A stretch of DNA of 64,000 nucleotides, taken from NCBI RefSeq assembly GCF_030490285.1, contig NZ_CP129884.1:4030001-4094000 (forward strand). The letters are read 5' to 3'. Position numbers and translations under genes: made by a program. How positions within the stretch are numbered: position 1 is the first letter of the stretch; the number at the start of each line of letters is the position of its first letter. The stretch comes from Methylomonas montana (GTDB taxonomy: Bacteria > Pseudomonadota > Gammaproteobacteria > Methylococcales > Methylomonadaceae). The notes below the pieces were generated by a model. That model made no database searches and was not told the origin of the DNA. It saw only the letters and a list, made by a program, of their open reading frames with translations. Below are positions 38,258 through 46,338 of this stretch, in pieces.

Positions 38258-38854
38258 TTATTCCAGGGTAAATTGCTGGGAGCGATGGTTTTGCCGGCGC
38301 TTACCGCGAGCCAACACACCGACCAGGCCGGCGCCGAACAGCCAAGCGGCACCGGGCAACGGCACGGGAGCGGCAGTGGAATAAGTCAGGTTGTCGACGA
38401 CGAAACCATCGGAACTGCCGTAAAAATAGATTTTGTCGACCAGGCCGGAATAGCCGGACGCCAACCAATAACTTTCGATCGGCTGGTTCGCCGGATCGAG
38501 CGGTGCGTTGTAGACCAACTGGCCCTGGTAATATAGCGAATAGCTGATTCGGCTGTCAGAGCCCCATAGGTTGTAATAGGTGCCTTCGAATACCACCGGA
38601 GCCTGATCGAAGCTCAGTTCGCCGCCCCAGCCGTGAAAGAAGTAATCGCCCAAGGCTGGATTGCGGTCGGTACCGCTGTAATCGCTCCATTGACCGGTCG
38701 ATTCCCAACCGGAAATGCCGCCGTAGCCGTCGTAAATCTGTCCGCCGGCATTGGGGCCAATGTCTTCGAAGGTGACGACGACTTGCGAGGCGTGAGCCTC
38801 TGTCGCGCCGGTTAAGGAAGCGGCCAAGACGCCGGCCAATACTGATAATTTCAT
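38258..38854 (-). CDS. Secreted VPLPA-CTERM sorting-domain protein
   Basis: The 198-residue protein has a signal peptide (SVLAGVLAASLTGATEAHA), a beta-rich body rich in Gly, Tyr and Trp, and a VPLPGAAWLFGAGLVGVLA tail followed by RGKRRQ, the VPLPA-CTERM sorting signal. The opening VVTFEDIGPNAGGQIYDGYGG is reminiscent of PEP-CTERM proteins with a lectin-like body. It lies 30 bases downstream of another VPLPA-CTERM gene on the same strand, so both are probably co-transcribed. Confidence 0.85.
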   Translation of the reverse strand: MKLSVLAGVLAASLTGATEAHASQVVVTFEDIGPNAGGQIYDGYGGISGWESTGQWSDYSGTDRNPALGDYFFHGWGGELSFDQAPVVFEGTYYNLWGSDSRISYSLYYQGQLVYNAPLDPANQPIESYWLASGYSGLVDKIYFYGSSDGFVVDNLTYSTAAPVPLPGAAWLFGAGLVGVLARGKRRQNHRSQQFTLE

Positions 38855-38884
38855 GGTATTTTCCTCTTGATAGACGAAGTGGGT

Positions 38885-39592
38885 TTACGCGCTACGGCGT
38901 CTTGCAAAAAGAAAGCCGAACAAGGCGCTGCCGAACAGCCAGACCGCACCGGGCAGCGGCACTGCCGCCACATCGCCGTCGCGCACCGCCAAGGAATATA
39001 GGAAAAAGCTTTTACTTCCATAATCTTGCAAGCCATTCGTCAGTTTGAAGCGCCAAGCGTCGCTGGTGGAATTGGCATGGCTGTCAGCAAGCCAATAGAA
39101 ACTGGTCTGGAAATTGGCAAACAGACTTTCGTCGTTTGGGTTATTCGGATCATCGATAAGGCCGTAATCGGCTTGCGCCTGTCCATTCGAATCGACGAAC
39201 GCTTTATTGCCAAGACTGACATAAAAAAGGTGGGCGATTTCCGAGCTTTGCGTGGCCACGTTGTAACCGCAATCGGTGCCGCTAGAACCAAAGTTACAAC
39301 CGGGAGAACCCAGGTCATGGATACTGGGCAAGCGCCAATCGTCGTAACTCACGTTACGAACGGTGTCTTGGTAGACCAAACCTTCGGTCCATGCCGTCGC
39401 GTCTTGCCAGCTCATGGCGCCGTCGCCATCAAAACCACTGGTCTTGGCGTAATTGGCGTCCGCCAGCCAGGTGACGTTTTGCACGCTATCGTAGATCAGG
39501 CCGCCGCCGCGGTCGAACAACTGGGCTTGCGCGCTTCCGGCCACCAGCGTGCCGAGCGCCGACAACGCGGCGCATAAAATGTTACGTTTCAT
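38885..39592 (-). CDS. DUF1566-type secreted protein with VPLPA-CTERM tail
   Basis: The 235-residue protein has a signal peptide (KRNILCAALSALGTLVAGSAQA), a body of the DUF1566 type (LIYDSVQNVTWLADANYA, MSWQDATAW, DDWRLPSIHDLG) and a VPLPGAVWLFGSALFGFLF sorting tail ending in ARRRSA. ATG at 39592 is chosen because GGAG is six bases upstream; a longer frame runs further 5' but lacks protein character. Function is unknown. The upstream DNA on the opposite strand contains a 149-base repeat shared with the sensor locus at 42.5 kb. Confidence 0.85.
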   Translation of the reverse strand: MKRNILCAALSALGTLVAGSAQAQLFDRGGGLIYDSVQNVTWLADANYAKTSGFDGDGAMSWQDATAWTEGLVYQDTVRNVSYDDWRLPSIHDLGSPGCNFGSSGTDCGYNVATQSSEIAHLFYVSLGNKAFVDSNGQAQADYGLIDDPNNPNDESLFANFQTSFYWLADSHANSTSDAWRFKLTNGLQDYGSKSFFLYSLAVRDGDVAAVPLPGAVWLFGSALFGFLFARRRSA

Positions 39593-39613
39593 CATTTTCT
39601 CCAAAATGCTGCT

Positions 39614-39762
39614 CTTGAACGGATGCAAATTCTCGGCAACCTGACTAACGGCTCCAAGGCTGGGCGCATTATCGGAAGGCTGATGCAGACTGGGAACCCT
39701 ACCGGAGTAGGGTGTCATGACGACCGGGCGGTTTGTTAAGATGTAATTATTTTGCATGTTTT
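39614..39762 (+). repeat. Copy 1 of a 150-base promoter-region repeat
   Basis: This segment closely matches 42479-42628 in the same orientation. Shared blocks include CTTGAACGGATGCAAA, AACCTGAC, CATTATCGGAAG, the hairpin ACCCTAC-CGGA-GTAGGGT (39696-39713) and TTTGTTAAGATGTAAT followed by CATGTTTT. In the other copy it immediately precedes the response-regulator gene, so here it appears to be the orphaned upstream region of a decayed paralogous locus. Confidence 0.8.
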
Positions 39763-39943
39763 GAGCCGGTCTGATTTAGTTCTGTCAACAGCAGAAAAAT
39801 CGACCAGCGCCGGCAATCGACTAATATATCAACAACCATCTGGACACTTAGTTTGGCGGCTTGATACCGCAACTCGACGTTAGGCATATCTTCACGCTCC
39901 TATGCCCTGCGTTTCTTTAACTCGGAGCGTTGGAGAAGCAAAA

Positions 39944-40336
39944 ATGGTACAAAAATTTCTGACGGTAACGCTCTTGTTGGTACTTTCCGGCTGCGCAACA
40001 ACGGCAAATAACGCTCCCGCCCAAGGAAGCAACAAAGCCGAAGGCAAAATATCAATGGCGATTGGCCGTGAAATTGGCAACTTCACAATCACTAATTCAC
40101 AGGCAACGGAAGCGCCCGCTGGTTATAACGGCATGCAGTACACCGTTAAAACGAACGATGGGGCCACCTTTAAATGTGAAATTTTAGAGCCGTCGGGGTT
40201 CGGTAAATTCGCGACTTGGGGGATGGCAAGCGGGGCGGATGCCATGTGCACGGATTTTACCAAGGGATCGAGCGATGCAGGAAAAACCAACAAAGCAAGC
40301 TGCAATGCGTTACTAAAAGCCGCCGGCAAATGCTGA
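39944..40336 (+). CDS. Small lipoprotein of unknown function
   Basis: The 130-residue protein has a lipoprotein signal (LTVTLLLVLSGCATT). The mature part contains four cysteines (KCEIL, MCTDF, SCNALL, GKC) and no domain I recognise. ATG at 39944 has GGAG eight bases upstream and is preferred over a start 14 codons earlier. It occupies the place where the response-regulator gene would be in the decayed copy of the 42.5-45 kb locus: the upstream repeat lies before it and a kinase fragment starts right after its stop. Confidence 0.75.
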   Translation: MVQKFLTVTLLLVLSGCATTANNAPAQGSNKAEGKISMAIGREIGNFTITNSQATEAPAGYNGMQYTVKTNDGATFKCEILEPSGFGKFATWGMASGADAMCTDFTKGSSDAGKTNKASCNALLKAAGKC

Positions 40337-40349
40337 AGTAATGCCCCAC

Positions 40350-40655
40350 ACCGGAATCGGCATCGCAGAAGACGACCGGCAACGCATCTATTCGCTGTTC
40401 TTCCGCCCCGAACATGCCTGGCGGATCGACAATGCCGGCCACGGTCTGGGCCTGACGGTGGTGACGCGCTGCACGGATTTGATGGGCGCCAGCCAGGGTT
40501 TGAGTTCGCGGGAGGGACGCCGTCGGGGCAATGATCAGCGGCGAGTTTTCGATTCGCCGGCCCTGGCCCAGCCGAGCAGGTGGGCTATCTGGTATTGCAC
40601 AAGCCGTTGGATCCGGTGGCCTTGTATGCTCTGCTGAGCCGGCTATTGCCATCCG
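40350..40655 (+). pseudogene. Fragment of a hybrid histidine kinase gene, paralogous to the intact gene at 43341
   Basis: The DNA from 40350 (ACCGGAATCGGCATCGC) follows 44484-44654 of the intact kinase gene with only about a dozen differences by eye, covering the end of the HATPase domain (FFRPEHAWRIDNAGHGLGL). It then jumps to the counterpart of 44984 onward, the end of the receiver domain (LHKPLDP region). The jump lies at GGACGC, present at both corresponding places in the intact gene (44649-44654 and 44978-44983). The missing 329 bases shift the frame. Only this 3' fragment remains, so it cannot encode a working kinase. Confidence 0.88.
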
Positions 40656-40682
40656 ATCCGCTGACAGGGGTAGCCAAGAGAA

Positions 40683-41312
40683 ATGAAATTAGCTCGTAGC
40701 AGCCATACCGCGTGGCTGGGGCTGGCTTCCTCGGGCCTATTGGCTTGGGGTAACTGGCACTATGCCCAAACGCTACCCAACTACGACGCCGTGCGCCAGA
40801 CCATCAGCGAATTGGGTGCGTTCGGAACGCCATTGGCGGACCAAATCAATTACGGACTTTTCCTGCCGGTGGGTTTGCTGCAATGGCTTGCGTTGGCTTG
40901 CCAGTACCGAATGCTCAAGAAGCACTCCGGTCTGCGCCGGGGTTTACTGGCATTTTCCTGGGTGGGAACGGCTTATGTATTTTGTGCGCTATTCCCGTGC
41001 GATCCCGGCTCTCCGCTGATCGGCTCCTGGCGCCAGCAAATTCATAACCTGTTCGGTGCGCTTGAATACCTGGGAGGCGGTTTGGGCTTGCTGCTGTTTG
41101 GGCGCATTCCAGGCTCTGGCATCGCAATCCCTTTGAAAATTTCCGGCGCACTGGTACTGACGATTCTGGTGTTGCTTGCCATCCCTTGTCTGGCGGACTA
41201 CAGAGGCCTGATTCAACGCGTTGCCGAAGGAGTATTGTTCGGCTGGCTGACGTTAGCCAGCGCTGTGCAATTGGCCGGCCCCTACATTGACCGCATTGAA
41301 GTCGTGAAGTGA
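40683..41312 (+). CDS. DUF998-family membrane protein
   Basis: The 209-residue protein has about six membrane segments. The opening (HTAWLGLASSGLLAWGNWHY, then YDAVRQTISELGAFGTPLA) and the middle FPCDPGSPLIGSWRQQIHNL are typical of DUF998 proteins, whose function is unknown. ATG at 40683 follows the end of the kinase pseudogene closely. The downstream 234 bases hold only an IS3 transposase remnant. Confidence 0.82.
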   Translation: MKLARSSHTAWLGLASSGLLAWGNWHYAQTLPNYDAVRQTISELGAFGTPLADQINYGLFLPVGLLQWLALACQYRMLKKHSGLRRGLLAFSWVGTAYVFCALFPCDPGSPLIGSWRQQIHNLFGALEYLGGGLGLLLFGRIPGSGIAIPLKISGALVLTILVLLAIPCLADYRGLIQRVAEGVLFGWLTLASAVQLAGPYIDRIEVVK

Positions 41313-41373
41313 CCGAATAAATGGCGCAAGATGCACCAAACGTTACACAAACTTGACTCAAGCAAGGTGTTTT

Positions 41374-41445
41374 TTATGGGTACCTCAATTCGTAATTGAC
41401 CGGCGACAGATAGCCGTTGGCGGAATGAAGCCGCTCTCGGTTGAA
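41374..41445 (-). mobile_element. IS3-family transposase C-terminal remnant
   Basis: On the minus strand 23 codons before a TAA read FNRERLHSANGYLSPVNYEL plus three residues, the C-terminus of an IS3-family OrfB transposase (the family usually ends ...RLHSALGYLSPxxFE). The frame is not continued upstream by recognisable transposase sequence, so this is a short relic of an insertion next to the duplicated kinase locus. Confidence 0.85.
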
Positions 41446-41546
41446 ACACTAAAATATATTCAAAGCAAAGCGCTTCGATTTACAGAAAGTCGGTAAATGG
41501 CACATGCGCCTAAAGTCATGCATTTTCATCAAGCCGATCGATAGCA

Positions 41547-42257
41547 CTAATGTTTCCCGACAGCCTGCTGTAGGCGTCGAGCGAATTCGATGGATTTGTC
41601 GTCGGATGGCGGCGAGTCCGGTAAATAAATCTTGGCGTTCCAAATACTGTCATCATCCGCCTCTTTACTCATGCATTGCTTTTTGCCATCCGCTTTGGCG
41701 ACACATCGGCGCTGGTAACCGTTGGGAAGCGTATAGGTTTCCGTTTCTTCCGTAGGCCTGCTATCCGGTGCCTTAAGATTTTCCGGGGCAACTGCCAATT
41801 TGCGGCGATCGAACTTGTGCTCCCCTTCATGTTCAGCCGATTCTCGGGCGACTTGACGCATATCGTCTAATACCTTGGATAGGTCGAGTCTGGGAGACTC
41901 CGGATGTACGGGATTCGCTGACTTATCGGTCTGCGGTGCAACGTTGATCGCTTGCCGTGCCGAGGAGTCGACATGATCTGTCAAAATCGGTGTCGGCTTT
42001 GGTTGCGCCCTTGACCTGTCTCCGGCCGCCCTAGATGGCGAACTTAGCGGCGACTGATTTTGCCTGCCTTTTTCCGCGAAGTGTAGAATCTTGAATTCCA
42101 CTGATAGCTCTGTCAACCGATCCGGCAACCGGCCCGCCGATTTCCTCGGTCGAAATATATCGGTCAACGCCAACACTAGCCCAAGATGTATCAACAAAGA
42201 CACGATCAGGCATAAGGCAAACCTGTGCTGCGCTGTTTCAATCATCGGAACCGGCAT
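41547..42257 (-). CDS. TonB-like membrane-anchored protein of unknown function
   Basis: The 236-residue protein has one N-terminal membrane segment (RFALCLIVSLLIHLGLVLALTDIF) with a TonB-like SLLIHLGL pattern, then a long polar, Pro/Ser-rich region and a C-terminal part with two cysteines (RRCVAKADGKKQCM) and a final IEFARRLQQAVGK. It resembles energy-transducer or periplasmic linker proteins in layout, but I do not see a clear TonB C-terminal domain and there is no ExbB/ExbD nearby. ATG at 42257 is one of several possible starts (42245 is another). Confidence 0.6.
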   Translation of the reverse strand: MPVPMIETAQHRFALCLIVSLLIHLGLVLALTDIFRPRKSAGRLPDRLTELSVEFKILHFAEKGRQNQSPLSSPSRAAGDRSRAQPKPTPILTDHVDSSARQAINVAPQTDKSANPVHPESPRLDLSKVLDDMRQVARESAEHEGEHKFDRRKLAVAPENLKAPDSRPTEETETYTLPNGYQRRCVAKADGKKQCMSKEADDDSIWNAKIYLPDSPPSDDKSIEFARRLQQAVGKH

Positions 42258-42691
42258 GGCGATTTTGTCCGCTTTGAAACACGGCAGTATTCCCGGCAAT
42301 TCGGCTCCGAACGGCCATGCTATTCATACTAAAAATGATAAGTCGGTCTTGTAACGTAAAGCTAAACAGCGTGTTGGTCTCGGAAGATGGGTTTCGACTG
42401 AGCAAGAATCATAGATCGAGTTAAATGGTGGGTAAAAACCGCCCCCTAGCTGGCTTGCGAGCTCACACCGATGAAAACCTTGAACGGATGCAAACGCCCG
42501 GGAACCTGACGAACGGCTATAAGACTGAGCGACATTATCGGAAGCGCGGCACGGCGGCGGAACCCTACCGGAGTAGGGTGTTAGGACGCGCAGGCTGTTT
42601 GTTAAGATGTAATCATTTCACATGTTTTAGCGATAGTCTGGTTCGGCGGAAAATGGCGAACCAGGTTATCGACCATTAGGGAGAGTTGAGT
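42258..42691. other. Divergent intergenic region with promoter-type repeat
   Basis: About 430 bases lie between the TonB-like gene (minus) and the response-regulator gene (plus). No gene is supported. It contains the 150-base repeat annotated separately, whose stem-loop and AT-rich 3' part probably carry the promoter or operator of the two-component genes. Confidence 0.5.
42479..42628 (+). repeat. Copy 2 of the 150-base promoter-region repeat
   Basis: This copy closely matches 39614-39762. The shared hairpin ACCCTAC-CGGA-GTAGGGT lies at 42562-42579 and could be a binding site for a dimeric NarL-type regulator. It ends about 63 bases before the response-regulator start. Conservation of the whole segment between two diverged copies suggests regulatory function. 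Confidence 0.75.
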
Positions 42692-43336
42692 GTGACAAAT
42701 TCGGCTAGCGCGTTGGTTTTAGACGATCATCCGTTGTCGGCCAGCGGCATTGCGGACTTTTTGCTTTCCCATTGCGGGTTTGGCACAGCGCGCTCGGTGT
42801 CTAACGTCGCCGAGTTTTGGGTGGCCTTGGACCCTGCCAAGCCGCTGTCATTGGCGGTGGTAGATTTCTGGTTACCCGACGGCGCATCACTAAGCTTGCT
42901 GGTGGAGTTGAAGCAGCGATGCCCGACCACACGCTTATTAGCCATCAGCGCCGACGACGACGCTGCGGTGCTAGACAAGGTAAGGCTAGCGGGGGCAGAC
43001 GGCTTTCTGCATAAACAGGAGTCGCCGGAGGTTTTCGGTCGGGCGGTGGCCGCGCTGTTGCAGGGCGACAGTTGGTTTCATGGCGGCGTAAAGTTCGCCG
43101 GGCGCGAGTTTCCGAACAAGGAATTGCCGGTCACCGCCGCCGAACTGGGCCTGACCGCCCGCCAGGGACAGGTGCTGGCAATGATGTTGAAGGGCTTGCC
43201 CAATAAACGTATCGCCTTGAACCTATCGCTATCCGAGCAAACCGTCAAGGAACACGTCACCGGCATTCTGGAGCGGCTGGACGTGCGCAACCGGATAGAA
43301 GTGATTACCAAGCTGCGCGGCAGAAGGTTGGAATAG
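42692..43336 (+). CDS. NarL/LuxR-type response regulator
   Basis: The protein of about 214 residues has a receiver domain with the acidic pair in LVLDDHP and the phospho-acceptor in VVDFWLPDG (D58 from this start), then a C-terminal LuxR helix-turn-helix (LTARQGQVLAMMLKGLPNKR, LSLSEQTVKEHVTGILERL). GTG at 42692 is favoured by the purine-rich AGGGAGAG just upstream; TTG at 42686 is also possible. It is four bases upstream of the membrane hybrid kinase, its likely partner. The inverted repeat upstream may be an autoregulatory operator. Confidence 0.9.
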   Translation: MTNSASALVLDDHPLSASGIADFLLSHCGFGTARSVSNVAEFWVALDPAKPLSLAVVDFWLPDGASLSLLVELKQRCPTTRLLAISADDDAAVLDKVRLAGADGFLHKQESPEVFGRAVAALLQGDSWFHGGVKFAGREFPNKELPVTAAELGLTARQGQVLAMMLKGLPNKRIALNLSLSEQTVKEHVTGILERLDVRNRIEVITKLRGRRLE

Positions 43337-43340
43337 CGAA

Positions 43341-45137
43341 ATGGAAAAGTTTTTTTCTAGTCCCCGCCAAGACGGAGCGGTTTGCTTATCGGACATAAGT
43401 CCGAACGGTCAACTACGCCTACTGGACTTAAGTTACGGGCGTATCGCCTTCGGTTTTGGTTTGATCCCCGTGGTCGCCGCACCGTTTATTGTCTGGCTGC
43501 ATCAACTCGACCGGGATGCTCGCGCCTTTTGGGCTTGGGCCAGTATTTTTACATTGGTGGCGCTGGCCGTCCGTCTGTTGTTCCGCCGCTATCGGCGCGA
43601 TGGCGCGCAATTCGGCGCCGAACGGGCGATGCGTTATTGGCTACCCAAGGTACATGCTCTGGCAATACTGTACGGATTCAGCCTGTCGGTACCGGTGATG
43701 ATTATGTGCAGCGGAGACTATCCCTTCGAGTTTGCGATGCTGTTTCTGGTGACCAGCGCTTCGATCATGGCCGGCAATGCCACCCACCAATCGCCGATGT
43801 TGAGTTGTTTTCAACGTTTTTTCGCGGTCGGCTGGGGGCTCGCCACCTTGCTGATACCTTGGGTGTTTCCCATCCATTGGCCTTACGTAATGCCGTTGAC
43901 CGCGCTATTCATCTTGTCTATCTACAAACACGCCGTGCAGGTACACCGGTTTTTTCTGCAACAGATTTTGCTGGAAGAAGGCTACCGGACCGCCAAGGAA
44001 CAAGCGGAAGCCGCGCTACGCGCCAAAAACCAGTTTCTGACCACGGCCAGCCACGACTTGCGCCAGCCGGTGCATGCCATGGGCTTTTTGATCGAATCCA
44101 TTTCCCGCCGCAACCGGGATTTACTGTTGGGCCCAGCCTTGCAGGATTTGCGGCAAAGCGTGCAGTCGGTGACGCAGATGTTCAACTCGCTATTGGATTT
44201 GTCCAGAATCGAGCTGGGCGCCCAGCCGGTCAATCTACAAACCGTGGCCTTGGACTCTTTGATGAACGACGTCGCGACGCTGTTTCGGGAAGAAGCCCGC
44301 GTCCGCCAGATCGAGCTACGCGTGCGCGCCAGCGCCGGCAAAGCCTTGGTGCGCGCCGATCCGCTATTGCTGCGCCAGTCGATGATCAACCTGATGCAGA
44401 ATGCCTTGCGCTATACCCAAAGCGGCGGCGTGTTGATGGCGGCCCGACGCCGGGGCGGCGATTGGCAGTTCGAGGTTTGGGATACCGGGGTCGGCATCGC
44501 CGAAGACGACCGGCAACGCATCTATTCGCCGTTCTTCCGCCCCGAACATGCCTGGCGTATCGACAACGCCGGCCACGGTTTGGGCTTGGCGGTGGTAGCG
44601 CGCTGCGCGGATTTGATGGGCGCCAGCCAGGGTTTGAGTTCGCGGGAGGGACGCGGCTCGCGGTTTTGGCTACGGCTGCCGTCCGCGCGGATCGCGGAGC
44701 GGCGCGCGGTGGCGCGCAACCGGGACTTTGCGCCGGCCGGCCGTAGCGAAACGCTGAGCGGCCGCTGTCTGGTGATCGACGACGAGCCGCAAGTGCGCAA
44801 CGCCTGGCAAGCCATGTTGAACTCGTGGGGCGTGGAAACGGCTTGCGCCGCGTCCGCCAACGACGCATTTGCGTTGCTCGATGCCGGTTTCGAACCGCAG
44901 GCCATCTTTTGCGACCAGCGCCTGCGCGCCGGCGAAAGCGGTTTCGAATTGTTGCAGGCCCTGCTGGAGCGCTGCCCGGACGCCGCCGGGGCGATGATCA
45001 GCGGCGAATTCGATTCGCCAGCCCTGGCACAAGCCGAGCAGGAAGGTTATCTGGTCTTGCACAAGCCGTTGGACCCGGAGGCCTTATACGCCCTGCTTAG
45101 CAGGTTGTTGCCGGCGTTAGCTTCTGACTATTCCTAA
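43341..45137 (+). CDS. Membrane hybrid histidine kinase with C-terminal receiver
   Basis: The 598-residue protein has five to six membrane segments (about 35-195) that form the likely sensor, a HisKA domain with His238 in TASHDLRQPVHAMGF, a HATPase domain (DTGVGIAEDD, GHGLGLAV) and a C-terminal receiver (CLVIDDEPQVRNAWQ, FCDQRLRAGESG, KPLDP). It is translated directly after the NarL-type regulator, so phosphotransfer to that partner is likely. The input is unknown. A 3' fragment of a close paralogue remains at 40350. Confidence 0.92.
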   Translation: MEKFFSSPRQDGAVCLSDISPNGQLRLLDLSYGRIAFGFGLIPVVAAPFIVWLHQLDRDARAFWAWASIFTLVALAVRLLFRRYRRDGAQFGAERAMRYWLPKVHALAILYGFSLSVPVMIMCSGDYPFEFAMLFLVTSASIMAGNATHQSPMLSCFQRFFAVGWGLATLLIPWVFPIHWPYVMPLTALFILSIYKHAVQVHRFFLQQILLEEGYRTAKEQAEAALRAKNQFLTTASHDLRQPVHAMGFLIESISRRNRDLLLGPALQDLRQSVQSVTQMFNSLLDLSRIELGAQPVNLQTVALDSLMNDVATLFREEARVRQIELRVRASAGKALVRADPLLLRQSMINLMQNALRYTQSGGVLMAARRRGGDWQFEVWDTGVGIAEDDRQRIYSPFFRPEHAWRIDNAGHGLGLAVVARCADLMGASQGLSSREGRGSRFWLRLPSARIAERRAVARNRDFAPAGRSETLSGRCLVIDDEPQVRNAWQAMLNSWGVETACAASANDAFALLDAGFEPQAIFCDQRLRAGESGFELLQALLERCPDAAGAMISGEFDSPALAQAEQEGYLVLHKPLDPEALYALLSRLLPALASDYS

Positions 45138-45215
45138 TGGATGCTACTCCGGCCCTTGACCCTCACGCAACGTCACGCTCTATGCTAGCGGCACGCATAA
45201 GGAAGGAGCTAAGCC

Positions 45216-46268
45216 ATGTTGCTTAAAGTGGGCGATCTCGCCAAACGTTGCGGACTGACGGTCCGTACCTTACATCACTACGACAGCATCGGTTTGCTTA
45301 AGCCTTCCGCGCGTTCCGATAGCGGCTACCGGTTGTATAACCGGGCCGACATTTCCAGATTGCATCAAATTCAAGCCTTACGGCGGTTTGGTTTGTCGCT
45401 GGCCGCTATCGGAGACATTTTGGCAAACCCCGGACTGAATCTCGCGACTATCGTCGAACGGCAGATTGACGCGTTGGACCAGCAGATCGCGCAAAGTAAA
45501 GCCTTGCGCGACCGCTTGCATGGGCTGCAACTGCAATTGACGCGCGGGGAAGAGCCGGAGCTTGCCGATTGGCTAACCACGCTGGAGATGATGACCATGT
45601 ACGATAAATATTTTTCCGCCAATGATTTGAAGCGCTTGCCGCTACTGGATATAGACGAAACCTCCACCGCCGGCGAATGGGCGGCACTGGTTAAATCGGT
45701 GCACGAAGCAATGCGGGCTGGGCTCGCGCCGGAAAGCGCCAAGGCCCAGACGTTGGCAACGCAATGGATAAGCATGCTGGTGCGCGACACGCAAGGCGAT
45801 CCTCGGCTGCTGGTCAAGCTCAACGCAATGATGTACGGCGAACCGTCGATACAAAGTAAAACCGGCGTGACGCCGGAGCTTGTCGCCTACGTCCAGAGCG
45901 CGTTCATCGAGACCAAACTGACGATCTACGAAAAATACCTAGCACCGGACGAATTTAGCTTCATGCGCGAAAACTACGGCAAGCGCACCGACGACTGGCC
46001 GCCGTTGATCGCCGCGATATGCCAGCATAGGGAAGATGGCACACCGCCAAACGATCCACGGATGCAACAGTTGACGCGGACCTGGCTGGAATTGTTCCGC
46101 GCCTACGCCGGCGATAATCCGGACACCCATGCCAAAATTCGCGCCGCGCATCAGGCCGAACCCTATCTGTTCTTCGGCACGTTTATCGACCAGCCATTGT
46201 TGGCCTACGTATATCAGGCGATGTCCGAACTGCATCAAGCTCCAATACCAGGGAACGGTAAGGCCTGA
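45216..46268 (+). CDS. MerR-family transcriptional regulator with large ligand domain
   Basis: The 350-residue protein has an N-terminal MerR winged helix-turn-helix (KVGDLAKRCGLTVRTLHHYD, then LLKPSARSDSGYRLY), a dimerisation coiled coil (about 75-115) and a C-terminal effector region of about 230 residues. The latter starts MYDKYFSANDLKRLP and is of the TipAS-like type that binds hydrophobic or peptide ligands in relatives. It is much longer than metal-sensing MerR proteins and lacks their cysteine motif. The ligand and targets are unknown. GGAAGGAG lies seven bases before the ATG. Confidence 0.9.
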   Translation: MLLKVGDLAKRCGLTVRTLHHYDSIGLLKPSARSDSGYRLYNRADISRLHQIQALRRFGLSLAAIGDILANPGLNLATIVERQIDALDQQIAQSKALRDRLHGLQLQLTRGEEPELADWLTTLEMMTMYDKYFSANDLKRLPLLDIDETSTAGEWAALVKSVHEAMRAGLAPESAKAQTLATQWISMLVRDTQGDPRLLVKLNAMMYGEPSIQSKTGVTPELVAYVQSAFIETKLTIYEKYLAPDEFSFMRENYGKRTDDWPPLIAAICQHREDGTPPNDPRMQQLTRTWLELFRAYAGDNPDTHAKIRAAHQAEPYLFFGTFIDQPLLAYVYQAMSELHQAPIPGNGKA

Positions 46269-46338
46269 CCGGAACCAACGCTTCGACCGCAAGATACTGT
46301 CGATCAATCGCTATTTTCTCTTAACTGACGGAGTATTC

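Noticed and set aside
43382..44746. 454-codon open frame in the second frame of the hybrid kinase gene
   Set aside because: It lies entirely within the intact kinase gene, is Arg/Pro-rich and has no recognisable motif, as expected for an out-of-frame shadow in GC-rich DNA.
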